A DNA stretch of 8,759 bases from DHVE2 group archaeon (GCA_015522955.1 WALG01000128.1:1-8759); one strand, 5' to 3'; counted from the first letter of the stretch, positions 1-6,955 are shown. The notes: a model not told the origin generated them from the letters alone. Made by a program: numbers and translations.

Positions 1-553
1 GAATTACACCTACCAATACTATGAAAATGTAAAATATTGCCCCTAAGGTTATGAGAATCTTGTTACTCTCATCCCCTATGCGGAATAGGTCAATTGCAAT
101 AAGCAATCTGGCTAAAAATAGAAGAACAGTAAAAATCGCTGAAAATGCAAGAACAAAAAATGCGCTTTGGAGGCTCGCAATCCCACTTAATATTGTTCCA
201 ATGGCGACCAGCGGATATACGGGGGATATGATTGTCATAATTATATAGAATATGGTACCTGATTTGCCCAGAGAAAAACCACCCATGGCATGGGAAAACT
301 TGGAGAAACCTTCGTATATAAAATAAAGGGCAATGAGGGACACAACGGCACCTATCAATGAGATGAAGGTTACCAACGCGGACAGTTCCTCCGGATGAAA
401 ATCTCTCGAGATACCAAAAGAGAACATCGTGAAGAAAGACATAAGAGTGAAGGGTAACAGAACTATGGCGCCCACTAAGGCAATTATAAAACCAACTTTG
501 AATGCGTGAGACCCTTCAATGGCAAGTGTTCTATCGAATGATGTCGACTCCAT
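1..553 (-). CDS. Multi-pass membrane protein, C-terminus cut by window edge
   Basis: An open frame begins at an ATG (551-553) and runs 184 codons off the left edge with no stop. An in-frame TGA lies four codons upstream, so this ATG is the only likely start; GGAG lies 4 bases ahead of it. The protein has a short polar N-terminus followed by about five hydrophobic stretches at residues 18-45, 58-82, 98-126, 129-157 and 165 to the edge, which indicates an integral membrane protein without a cleavable signal peptide. The pattern, including a late stretch DESNKILITLGAIFYIF, loosely recalls archaeal DUF996 membrane proteins; that is a weak resemblance from memory. Its first 23 bases lie inside the end of ftsZ, so the two are very probably co-transcribed and translationally coupled. 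It is far too large and has too many membrane segments to be SecE, which follows ftsZ in many euryarchaea. Function is unknown. Confidence 0.8.
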   Translation of the reverse strand, partial: MESTSFDRTLAIEGSHAFKVGFIIALVGAIVLLPFTLMSFFTMFSFGISRDFHPEELSALVTFISLIGAVVSLIALYFIYEGFSKFSHAMGGFSLGKSGTIFYIIMTIISPVYPLVAIGTILSGIASLQSAFFVLAFSAIFTVLLFLARLLIAIDLFRIGDESNKILITLGAIFYIFIVLVGVI

Positions 554-1658
554 ATTGCTCCTTCAACTCCTCAGGAGTCATTTTTCCCAGAATTTGTTTA
601 CTTTTTACACCTGTGGCTACTACAAGTACAGAAATGCGGCGATCGTAGGTTGGGTCTATGGCACAGCCCCAGATTATGCGGGCGTTTTTAGCGATTTTTT
701 TATGCAGTTCCTCCACAGCCCTCTCAGCCTCACTAATAGTCATGTCCGGACTACCCACAACATTAACAAGAACTCCTGTGGCCGTGGAGAGGTCAACCTC
801 TAAAAGAGGTGAGTTTATTGCATCTTCTAAGGCCTCAAGGGCTCTTTCCTCGCCTACTCCCTCACTTTCACCCAGGCCAATCATAGCTACGCCGGCGCCT
901 TTCATAACGGTCTTGAGGTCATTAAAGTCAAGATTAACCAGCCCTGGTTTTGTAATCATCTCTGTAAGTCCCTTTATTGCGCGCATTAGCACCTCATCGG
1001 CAAATTTAAATGCCTGATTAAGGGGCAGTCGCGGCACCAGTTCCAGAAGTTTATCATTTGGGATTGTGATCACCGTATCTGCGGTGTCCCTCAATTTCTC
1101 AAGGCCCCATAACGCGTTCTCCTCCCTTGCTCGTCCCTCCGCCTTGAAGGGGAGAGTACATATTGCTATTGTTAATGCACCCAGTTCCTTGGCGATTTGA
1201 GCCACCACAGGAGCACTACCAGTGCCCGTGCCGCCGCCAAGTCCACACGTTATGAAAACCATATCTGCACCCTGAAGCACCTCACGAATCTTATCCTCAA
1301 CCTCATGGGCTGCCTCGGCACCTATCTGGGGCAACGCACCTGCTCCAAGACCTCTGGTAATGCGCTTACCCAGAAGAATCTTGCGTTGAGCCTTGGTTAT
1401 TAGAAGGTGCTGAGCATCTGTATTTGCCGCTATTAACTCGACACTTCCATATACTCCCTCTTCCATGATGCGGGAAATTGTATTGCATCCTCCCCCACCA
1501 CATCCTACAATCTTGATATTGGTCTTTAAACTCTTCAAAACCTCTTCAAGTTCCTTATCTTCCTTACTCTCTACAATGATTTCAGAGCCCGATGCAAGGG
1601 GAGTTTGACTCTCTCTAACCTGCGCTCTAGCCAGTGCTTCCTTAATAAGGGATTTCAT
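531..1658 (-). CDS. ftsZ: Cell division GTPase FtsZ (archaeal)
   Basis: FtsZ is a tubulin-like GTPase that polymerises into the cytoplasmic division ring. The 375-residue product, counted from the chosen ATG, shows the glycine-rich Rossmann motif GCGGGGCNT near residues 52-60. It has the tubulin signature GGGTGTGSAP near 141-150 and the T7 synergy loop NLDFNDLK near 242-249, whose aspartates complete the GTPase site of the next subunit. The N-terminus MKSLIKEALARAQ followed by an acidic linker is typical of euryarchaeal FtsZ; the C-terminal tail is short, ending GVDIIR. An upstream in-frame GTG at 1665-1667 would add three residues. I prefer the ATG because TAGGTGG sits just ahead of it as a ribosome binding site, and that GTG lies within this site. 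A membrane protein gene overlaps its end. All key residues are present, so it should be active. Confidence 0.97.
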   Translation of the reverse strand: MKSLIKEALARAQVRESQTPLASGSEIIVESKEDKELEEVLKSLKTNIKIVGCGGGGCNTISRIMEEGVYGSVELIAANTDAQHLLITKAQRKILLGKRITRGLGAGALPQIGAEAAHEVEDKIREVLQGADMVFITCGLGGGTGTGSAPVVAQIAKELGALTIAICTLPFKAEGRAREENALWGLEKLRDTADTVITIPNDKLLELVPRLPLNQAFKFADEVLMRAIKGLTEMITKPGLVNLDFNDLKTVMKGAGVAMIGLGESEGVGEERALEALEDAINSPLLEVDLSTATGVLVNVVGSPDMTISEAERAVEELHKKIAKNARIIWGCAIDPTYDRRISVLVVATGVKSKQILGKMTPEELKEQYGVDIIR

Positions 1659-1689
1659 CCTAACCACCTAAAATGTGTATGCGATTGGG

Positions 1690-1706
1690 CATATAAAAAC
1701 TTTTAG
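1690..1706 (-). promoter_or_regulatory. Predicted ftsZ promoter (BRE and TATA box)
   Basis: Read on the minus strand, CTAAAAGTTTTTATATG combines a purine-rich BRE-like element with a TATA box. The box centre is near 1695, which predicts transcription starting around 1668-1670. That leaves only about ten bases before the preferred ATG, with the GGTGG site at the very 5' end of the message. This is a pattern match only; no start site has been measured. Confidence 0.6.
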
Positions 1707-1739
1707 ATTAAAGCCCGTATGGGAGCAGAGCGCAGGCAG

Positions 1740-1751
1740 TTTTATATATAA
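1740..1751 (+). promoter_or_regulatory. Predicted corA promoter (TATA box, leaderless)
   Basis: TTTTATATATAA is a near-perfect archaeal TATA box. Its centre lies about 25 bases before the corA ATG at 1770, and no GGAGG-type site lies between. The message therefore probably begins at or next to the start codon. The ftsZ promoter lies back to back with it in the same short intergenic region. Confidence 0.65.
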
Positions 1752-1769
1752 TCCTTCTTTAATTTACCT

Positions 1770-2519
1770 ATGTGTGCATTCCAGGTAGTGGAGACGAATA
1801 GCATAAGAGAAAAAATGGCGTTGCAAGATGAGGAGGGATTTTATCATTTTTATATAAAGGTTCATGACTTTGAATCCAAAACCTTTGGATATCTCTTGGA
1901 GATAAAATGGAAAGATGAAGAGGTTCTGCTCCTTGCCCCCTCCGAGGCTTTGGAAAAAATCAAAACTGCACTTTTGAAAAGAGAGAGTCCGGGTCATCTC
2001 CTGTGGAGCATACTCCAATATGAGTACCGGGTTCTGGATACCATGGAAGAGAAGGTAGAGCATCTCCAAAACGCTGCACTTCATGATATCTCTAGGGAGA
2101 TTCTCAGAAATATATTGAGAGTCAAGAAAACTCTTTTTGCAATGCATCGAGATTACATACGTGTTAGAAATCGTATAGAGGCTTTCCTGGATGAGAAAAC
2201 GCAAATCTCAGGGATGAAGGAGAGTCTTCGGGATATAAATGAATTGATTTATGGTGTGGAATATCTTATCGAAGAAACCACGGTTGCTATACAACTTGTT
2301 CAGAACACTTTATCGCAGAGGATAAACAAAACCATGAATATTCTCACTGTATTCGCCACCATAATGATGCCGCTTACCCTTATCACAGGGATCTATGGTA
2401 TGAATTTTAAAAATATGCCTGAAATTACCTGGGAATACGGATATTACTACTCTTTACTTCTTATGCTTGCTGTGGCACTTGTGATGCTGTACTACTTCAA
2501 AAAGAAAAAATTACTTTGA
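1770..2519 (+). CDS. corA: CorA-family divalent metal ion transporter, short form
   Basis: CorA proteins are pentameric membrane channels for Mg2+ and related ions such as Co2+ or Ni2+. The 249-residue product ends in the family hallmark: a membrane helix at about 190-209 running into the YGMN signature (209-212), a loop of the type NFKNMPEITWEYGY, a second helix at about 226-243, and a basic tail of four lysines. Before this lies a long helical region (about 85-190) that would form the stalk. The N-terminal alpha/beta cytoplasmic domain is short: typical CorA proteins have about 310-350 residues, so most of that domain is missing or much reduced. The TATA box position supports the start at 1770; an internal ATG at residue 16 is possible but less favoured. 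The metal specificity cannot be read from sequence. Its last 9 bases overlap the end of pgk on the other strand. Confidence 0.93.
   Translation: MCAFQVVETNSIREKMALQDEEGFYHFYIKVHDFESKTFGYLLEIKWKDEEVLLLAPSEALEKIKTALLKRESPGHLLWSILQYEYRVLDTMEEKVEHLQNAALHDISREILRNILRVKKTLFAMHRDYIRVRNRIEAFLDEKTQISGMKESLRDINELIYGVEYLIEETTVAIQLVQNTLSQRINKTMNILTVFATIMMPLTLITGIYGMNFKNMPEITWEYGYYYSLLLMLAVALVMLYYFKKKKLL
2498..2510 (-). terminator. Probable U-tract terminator of pgk inside corA
   Basis: On the minus strand, the 13 bases directly after the pgk TAA read TTTTTTCTTTTTG. Archaeal RNA polymerase can terminate at such oligo-U tracts without a hairpin. The same bases, read on the plus strand, encode the lysine-rich tail of CorA. 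The position right behind the stop codon favours a real terminator, but lysine codons alone could also produce this run. Confidence 0.5.
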
Positions 2520-3737
2520 GGAGAAATAGTGATAGGACTCTTTGAGTGCATCTATTACTGGCATATTCCCACCAGATAAAAAGGTGATAAGCGAGCCGCC
2601 GCCAGTACTTATATGGTCAAACCTCTTTGCGAGACCTAATTTTTCCAGTGCGGCTATGGTATGCCCGCCTCCCGCAATTTTAAGCGATTTGCTATTGGCC
2701 ATGCCTCGAAATACCTCCACTGTGCCCAGGGCAAACTCTGGTAACTCGAATACGCCCATGGGGCCGTTCACGATAACTGCCTTAGCCTTTTTCAGAGTCT
2801 CCTGGTACATTATTGCGGTATCTAGGCCAATATCATATATGGGATATTTGGAGGGTAAATTTTCCAGAGGCATGCCTTTTCTCTTTCCCTCTGCATTCAC
2901 AACAACATCAATGGGCATCTCAATCATCTCGCCATATTTGTTTACCAATTCTGCACATTGAGATATGAGATGCTCGTAGTTTTCATAATTTTTGGCAATG
3001 TATGATTCTGAGCCTTCGCCAAGAGAATAGCCCCTGGCCTTGAGGAAAAACAGGGCAACCACCCCCCCGGTGAGAATCTTGTCCACTATACCCTTTTCCA
3101 TGAAACTCTTTGCCACCTTGATGGAATCCTCTACCTTTGCCCCTCCAAGAACTGCTATTTTGGGGCCATCTTTATAATTTAGAAATCTCTGCAGCATTTT
3201 TATTTCACGGTCCATAAGCCTCCCTGCAATCATGGGCATAACTTTTTTGAATCCGACCAATGTGGCCTGAGCCCTATGAGCAGCCGCAAAGGCATCGTTT
3301 ATGAAATAGTCCCCAGTCTTGGAGAGTGCCTTCACAATATGAGTATTCTCAAAATTTTTCTTCAGGCAGTATTCCTCCGAATAGAACCTTGTGTTTTGCA
3401 AAAGCAAATATTCTCCATTTTTCATATTCTCGATGGCATCAAGGGCATATTCACAGAAAAGATCCGGCACGAATTTGACCCGTCTCCCAATTATTTTGGT
3501 AAAAACCTCTGCGTGGGCCCTCAAAGGCAGAAAATCTCTTTTTCCAGGACGGCTCTGATGTGCAAGAATCACAACCTTTGAGTTGCGTAACTCCTGAAGA
3601 GTCTGTCGATGCGATTCAAAACGTGAATAATCAAGAATAATACCGCTTAAAGGGTCTATGGGGGAATTCACATCAACCCTCACAAAAACAACCCTGTCTT
3701 CAAATTCAAAATCGTCCATGGTGAAGTATTCCTTCAT
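2511..3737 (-). CDS. pgk: Phosphoglycerate kinase (archaeal type)
   Basis: This cytoplasmic enzyme interconverts 1,3-bisphosphoglycerate plus ADP with 3-phosphoglycerate plus ATP in glycolysis and gluconeogenesis. The 408-residue length fits archaeal PGKs. Visible signatures are VRVDVNSP (about 19-26, substrate-binding), AHQSRPGKRD (59-68), NDAFAAAHR (147-155), GGAKVEDS (198-205), NGPMGVFE (324-331, nucleotide site), GGGHT (356-360) and STGGGS near 377-382. The frame extends a further 20 codons upstream to an ATG at 3797. I place the start at 3737 because the protein then begins MKEYFTMDDFEF, like other archaeal PGKs, and because a TATA box lies about 30 bases ahead of it. The stop overlaps the end of convergent corA by 9 bases. 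All key motifs are present, so it should be functional. Confidence 0.96.
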   Translation of the reverse strand: MKEYFTMDDFEFEDRVVFVRVDVNSPIDPLSGIILDYSRFESHRQTLQELRNSKVVILAHQSRPGKRDFLPLRAHAEVFTKIIGRRVKFVPDLFCEYALDAIENMKNGEYLLLQNTRFYSEEYCLKKNFENTHIVKALSKTGDYFINDAFAAAHRAQATLVGFKKVMPMIAGRLMDREIKMLQRFLNYKDGPKIAVLGGAKVEDSIKVAKSFMEKGIVDKILTGGVVALFFLKARGYSLGEGSESYIAKNYENYEHLISQCAELVNKYGEMIEMPIDVVVNAEGKRKGMPLENLPSKYPIYDIGLDTAIMYQETLKKAKAVIVNGPMGVFELPEFALGTVEVFRGMANSKSLKIAGGGHTIAALEKLGLAKRFDHISTGGGSLITFLSGGNMPVIDALKESYHYFSSK

Positions 3738-3760
3738 AAGGGGTAATTCCCATGGTTGTT

Positions 3761-3774
3761 TATTATATTTTTCC
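3761..3774 (-). promoter_or_regulatory. Predicted pgk promoter (TATA box)
   Basis: On the minus strand GGAAAAATATAATA contains a TATA-like core centred near 3767, about 30 bases ahead of the ATG at 3735-3737. This predicts a leader of only a few bases. It lies inside the optional 20-codon upstream extension of pgk and argues against that longer start. The divergent stress-protein gene starts 92 bases away. Confidence 0.5.
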
Positions 3775-3792
3775 TGCGCAAAGGTCGAGATT

Positions 3793-3805
3793 AACAAATA
3801 AATAG
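3793..3805 (+). promoter_or_regulatory. Predicted promoter of the stress-protein/permease pair
   Basis: AACAAATAAATAG is an A/T-rich TATA-like stretch centred about 30 bases before the ATG at 3830. It predicts a very short leader. A GGAG at 3811-3814 is about 15 bases from the start, which is too far to be a convincing ribosome binding site. The match to the TATA consensus is weaker than for corA. Confidence 0.4.
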
Positions 3806-3829
3806 TATGAGGAGTTATCTTTCTCTCAC

Positions 3830-4660
3830 ATGATAAAGCGTATTCTCATTCCTACAGATGGATACGGATTGGAGGATCATGTTATAAGGTATGTTGCCCG
3901 GACATTTCCACTTGCAGAGTTTCATACAATAAGTGTGGTGAACACCTATGAGCGTGGAGTGCAACTTACCGATATTCTTTATATGGAGATGAAGGAAAGT
4001 GCTAAAAAAGCAATCGAGAGGAGTGAGAGAATTTTGAGGGAAGAGGGAATAGAAACTGTGTATTCAAGCATACTGGAGGGCTTACCTTCCCGTAGCATAG
4101 TGAACTATGCCAAGAAAAATGATATCGATATAATCGCCATGCGGGTGTATTGCAGAAAATCCACGGCCTCTGCACATCGCATGGGTTCCACACTTTCAAG
4201 TGTATTAAAAAGAAGTCATATACCTGTTCTAACCCTCGCCAACGAGGCTGAGAGATTTAGCATCCATAAGGTTCTTCTTTTAACTGATGGTACAGGAAAA
4301 TCAAAAAATGCCGAGAATTATGCTATTCTCCTTGCCTCATCTTTTAAAGCAAAGATGCATGTGATGTATCTCAAGTCCAAAAAGGAGATGAATGCAGAGA
4401 AGAAAATAGAAAATGTTCTCTGGAAGGCATCTTTCTGGAATATCCCAACAAAGAAGGTTATGGTGAATGAGAGTGATAAGCAGGCGATTATAAATGAGTT
4501 CAAAGAGAACGATATTGCAGTGATGGGTGTTGGGAGACGGATGCTATTCTGGGTTAAAATAGGACATCTTGCCCAGTTTGTGGCGACGCATTCACCGATT
4601 CCTGTAATCTTTGTCCGTGCGCTAAAGAAGAGGTGGTCCCCACGGACGCAGGGCAAATAG
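3830..4660 (+). CDS. Tandem universal-stress-protein (UspA-like) protein
   Basis: The 276-residue product holds two UspA-fold units, about residues 1-137 and 146-265. Each starts with a beta strand ending in an aspartate (ILIPTD, D10; VLLLTD, D153) and ends with a core strand pair of the type HIPVLTL or SPIPVIFV. USP proteins are soluble regulators or small-molecule binders, many binding ATP through a G-x2-G-x9-G-S/T loop. Here both loops are altered. In unit 1 the final GS (119-120) is kept, but the two earlier glycine positions hold V106 and R109. In unit 2 there is GVG at 233-235 and G245 followed by H rather than S/T. Loss or change of ATP binding is therefore possible. The gene overlaps the start of the downstream permease by 28 bases (or by one base with the alternative start). 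This suggests a joint unit in which the USP protein could modulate the transporter; that role is inference. Confidence 0.87.
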   Translation: MIKRILIPTDGYGLEDHVIRYVARTFPLAEFHTISVVNTYERGVQLTDILYMEMKESAKKAIERSERILREEGIETVYSSILEGLPSRSIVNYAKKNDIDIIAMRVYCRKSTASAHRMGSTLSSVLKRSHIPVLTLANEAERFSIHKVLLLTDGTGKSKNAENYAILLASSFKAKMHVMYLKSKKEMNAEKKIENVLWKASFWNIPTKKVMVNESDKQAIINEFKENDIAVMGVGRRMLFWVKIGHLAQFVATHSPIPVIFVRALKKRWSPRTQGK

Positions 4661-5919
4661 TGACGCTTATAATTTTTATATTCTCCTACATTCTCATATT
4701 TAGCGGTAAGGTGGATAGAACAACCGCTGCACTTTTTGGCATATTTCTTATGATTACTGCAGGTTACGCCATGCACTTTATGACCTTTGAAGATGCATTA
4801 GGGCATGTGGACTGGGAGGTAATTCTTCTGCTCTTCGGTATGATGACCTATGTGGGACAACTGGCCCGTACGGGCTTCTTCAAGTACCTTGGAATTAAGG
4901 CCATTAAACTCTCACATGGAAAGCCTTGGCTTATATTTGTGTATCTCACACTTCTCACAGCATTCGTCTCCATGGTTATAGACAACGTGACTACGATTCT
5001 TCTTATAATTCCGCTATCAGTGGAAGTATGCGAACTTCTGGAGATAAATCCAATACCCCTAATCCTTGGTGAAGCCATACTCTCCAATGCAGGTGGTGTG
5101 GCAACCATGATTGGTGACCCACCAAATATACTTATTGCCTATGCATCTCATTACACTTTCAATGATTTCGTCTATTATTTATTTCCTCCGGTGCTCCTCG
5201 CTCTATTGGCATCTCTTTTCCTTAGCAAAATCATTTACAGCAGGTGGATGAACTCCTCCCCCAAGAATCTGGATAAACTGATGAAACTTAAGCCTGAGGA
5301 GTATATCACCAATCCCAAAATTATGAGGTATCTTCTTATCCTATTATTTGGCATGGTTCTTTTCTTCTCTCTGCAGAGCATTCTCCATATCTCACCAGCA
5401 TTTGTGGCTATGGTGGGCGGAGCCCTTGCACTGGTAATTACCATGGAGGACCCTAAAAAGGCGTTTGAAGCCGTGGAATGGCCTACATTGGTATTTTTCA
5501 TAGCCCTGTTTATGCTTGTGGGTGGATTGGATGAAACTGGACTGCTTCAAGATCTGGCTCATGGTTTATCCTCCATCTCCTCTAATGCTCTGATCACAGG
5601 TATAATTATTCTATGGGTCTCAGGTCTCTCATCATCCATAGTAGATAATATACCAATAACGGCGGCACTTATACCCGTGGTTGCAGAGATGACTGGAATA
5701 TATCACACAGGCATACTGTGGTGGGCTCTGGCCATGGGGGTGGGGCTTGGTGGTAATATCACACCTATAGGCTCCTCAGCAGGAGTGGTATCCCTCTCTC
5801 TGTCCAGGAGATATGGTTACCATATAACGAACAAGGAATGGTTCAAATATGGTACCATTGTTGGCATAGCCACGCTGGTGGTGGGCAGTGCATTCTTATT
5901 TGTGCTTCAATATATGTAA
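4633..5919 (+). CDS. ArsB/NhaD-type ion permease (ion transporter superfamily)
   Basis: This is an integral membrane carrier of the ArsB/NhaD/DASS-related group, members of which move arsenite, Na+/H+ or organic anions. The 428 residues show about ten hydrophobic stretches. The family's two-fold internal repeat is visible. Half one carries VIDNVTTILLIIP (about 115-127) and SNAGGVATMIGDPPN (151-165). Half two carries IVDNIPITAALIP (336-348) and GLGGNITPIGSSA (371-383). The GDPPN and paired DN motifs are typical of NhaD/ArsB-like proteins. I cannot assign the transported ion, and no arsenic regulator or ArsA ATPase is nearby. The GTG at 4633 lies inside the USP gene. A second in-frame GTG at 4660 overlaps the USP stop by one base (TAGTG) and would remove nine polar residues, starting just before the first membrane helix. 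Neither has a strong ribosome binding site, so the start is uncertain. Confidence 0.9.
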   Translation: MVPTDAGQIVTLIIFIFSYILIFSGKVDRTTAALFGIFLMITAGYAMHFMTFEDALGHVDWEVILLLFGMMTYVGQLARTGFFKYLGIKAIKLSHGKPWLIFVYLTLLTAFVSMVIDNVTTILLIIPLSVEVCELLEINPIPLILGEAILSNAGGVATMIGDPPNILIAYASHYTFNDFVYYLFPPVLLALLASLFLSKIIYSRWMNSSPKNLDKLMKLKPEEYITNPKIMRYLLILLFGMVLFFSLQSILHISPAFVAMVGGALALVITMEDPKKAFEAVEWPTLVFFIALFMLVGGLDETGLLQDLAHGLSSISSNALITGIIILWVSGLSSSIVDNIPITAALIPVVAEMTGIYHTGILWWALAMGVGLGGNITPIGSSAGVVSLSLSRRYGYHITNKEWFKYGTIVGIATLVVGSAFLFVLQYM

Positions 5920-5933
5920 AATCACGTTCAAGT

Positions 5934-5950
5934 CCCAAACCTTTTAATCT
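5934..5950 (+). promoter_or_regulatory. Predicted amidohydrolase promoter (leaderless)
   Basis: CCCAAAC followed by CTTTTAATCT gives a BRE-like element and a TATA box centred near 5945, 27 bases before the ATG at 5972. No ribosome binding site lies between, so a leaderless message is predicted. It lies in the 52-base gap after the permease and suggests the amidohydrolase is transcribed separately. Confidence 0.55.
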
Positions 5951-5971
5951 TTCTCTCATATTACCTAAATT

Positions 5972-6955
5972 ATGAGAATCTACGGGAATATCTTCCTGTG
6001 GGATGATTTCTTCACGGGTACTCTGGAAATAAAAGATGGGAAAATTGAACATATCTGGATGGAAGAGCGAGATTATGATTTGCGTGGTACAGTGATTCCC
6101 ACATTTATCAATATGCACACCCACATAGGGGATTTTTACACGGGAGAGGAGCCTTTAGGCGGAATAGCGGAAATTGTGGGTCCGGGGGGGTTTAAATACA
6201 GAATTTTGAAGAATTGCGGCATGGTCTACAAGGGCATGCGAAGAGCCATGAAATTTATGGAGAAGGAGGGAATCTCCCATTTTGTGGATTTCAGGGAGGG
6301 TGATGAAGAGGGCATAGAACTACTAATTAAAGCATCTAAAGGATTCAGAATCAAACCTGTAATATTTGGCAGGGTAATTCACCCCGATGCTCAGGGTGTG
6401 GGGCTAAGCAGCGTTTCAGATTATCCAAAGGCGCATATCCGGGGGATGGCCCTGAGAGTTAGAGATAACAATATGAAATTTGCGTTGCATGCCTCTGAAC
6501 GGATAAGGGAAGATATTGATTTTATACTCTCTCTGAATCCTGATTTTCTTGTGCATCTCTTGGAGGCCACCGATGAGGACTTGGAGAAGGTGAAAGAGAA
6601 AGGTGTGCCTGTGGTAATTACTCCTCGCAGCAATCTCTTTTTCGGAAAGATGCCCAATATACCTAGGTTACTGAAACATGGTCTTCTACTTGCCTTGGGC
6701 ACGGATAATGGGATGCTATCCCTTCCCTCGATGTTTCGAGAAATGGAGGTAGCATATAAAATATCCAAAATCTTCGGGCATGTGGAACCCTTGGAGATAT
6801 TGAAAATGGCCACGGTAAACCCCCGCAAAATACTGGGCATTGAGGATAATAAGGTGGGCAAAAAAGCGAGAGTTGTAGTATTTCGCAGATTTATGACGCC
6901 CTATGAGATAGTAAACAAGGCCAGTGCTTGGGATATCAGAAAGATAATATTTTGA
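5972..6955 (+). CDS. Amidohydrolase-superfamily protein, deaminase-like
   Basis: The 327-residue protein has the metal-dependent hydrolase layout. A short N-terminal beta segment with a DGKI turn leads to MHTHIGD (H49, H51) after strand 1, then LHASE (H173, E176), VHLLEAT (H195), TPRSNLFFG (218-226) and LGTDN (D245). HxH, H, H and D fit one catalytic metal. The HxxE at 173-176 and the PRSN block match the 5'-methylthioadenosine/S-adenosylhomocysteine deaminase, guanine deaminase and chlorohydrolase group, where the Glu is the proton shuttle. Deamination of a nucleoside or nucleobase-like compound is therefore the best guess; the substrate is not determinable here. It is about 80-100 residues shorter than most of these enzymes (usually above 400), with a reduced C-terminal part of the beta sandwich, though it ends naturally. 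A leaderless promoter precedes it. Its last 20 bases overlap the end of polB on the opposite strand. Confidence 0.88.
   Translation: MRIYGNIFLWDDFFTGTLEIKDGKIEHIWMEERDYDLRGTVIPTFINMHTHIGDFYTGEEPLGGIAEIVGPGGFKYRILKNCGMVYKGMRRAMKFMEKEGISHFVDFREGDEEGIELLIKASKGFRIKPVIFGRVIHPDAQGVGLSSVSDYPKAHIRGMALRVRDNNMKFALHASERIREDIDFILSLNPDFLVHLLEATDEDLEKVKEKGVPVVITPRSNLFFGKMPNIPRLLKHGLLLALGTDNGMLSLPSMFREMEVAYKISKIFGHVEPLEILKMATVNPRKILGIEDNKVGKKARVVVFRRFMTPYEIVNKASAWDIRKIIF

Noticed and set aside
51..248. Plus-strand 65-residue frame
   Set aside because: It lies opposite the clear minus-strand membrane protein frame that runs off the left edge; no ribosome site or promoter supports it.
519..1403. Plus-strand frames opposite ftsZ (519-803, 658-1017, 1197-1403)
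   Set aside because: They mirror conserved ftsZ codons and show no protein-like domain pattern of their own.
1764..2204. Minus-strand 146-residue frame opposite corA
   Set aside because: Long but has no recognisable motif or ribosome site. It lies antisense to the well-supported CorA coding sequence.
3738..3797. A 20-residue N-terminal extension of pgk from ATG 3797
   Set aside because: The probable TATA box lies inside it, an A/T-rich stretch abuts the upstream ATG rather than lying 25 bases away, and archaeal PGKs begin close to the MDDFEF-type segment.
4318..4776. Cysteine/histidine-containing 152-residue minus-strand frame resembling a zinc protein at its start
   Set aside because: It spans the USP-permease junction antisense to two real genes. 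The CxxC-like residues come from the reverse complement of permease codons.
4633..5919. Arsenic-resistance operon
   Set aside because: The permease is ArsB/NhaD-like, but no ArsR, ArsA, ArsC or ArsM gene is visible, so arsenite transport cannot be claimed.
6421..6861. Minus-strand 146-residue frame opposite the amidohydrolase
   Set aside because: Shadow of the conserved amidohydrolase active-site region; serine- and arginine-rich without any domain.
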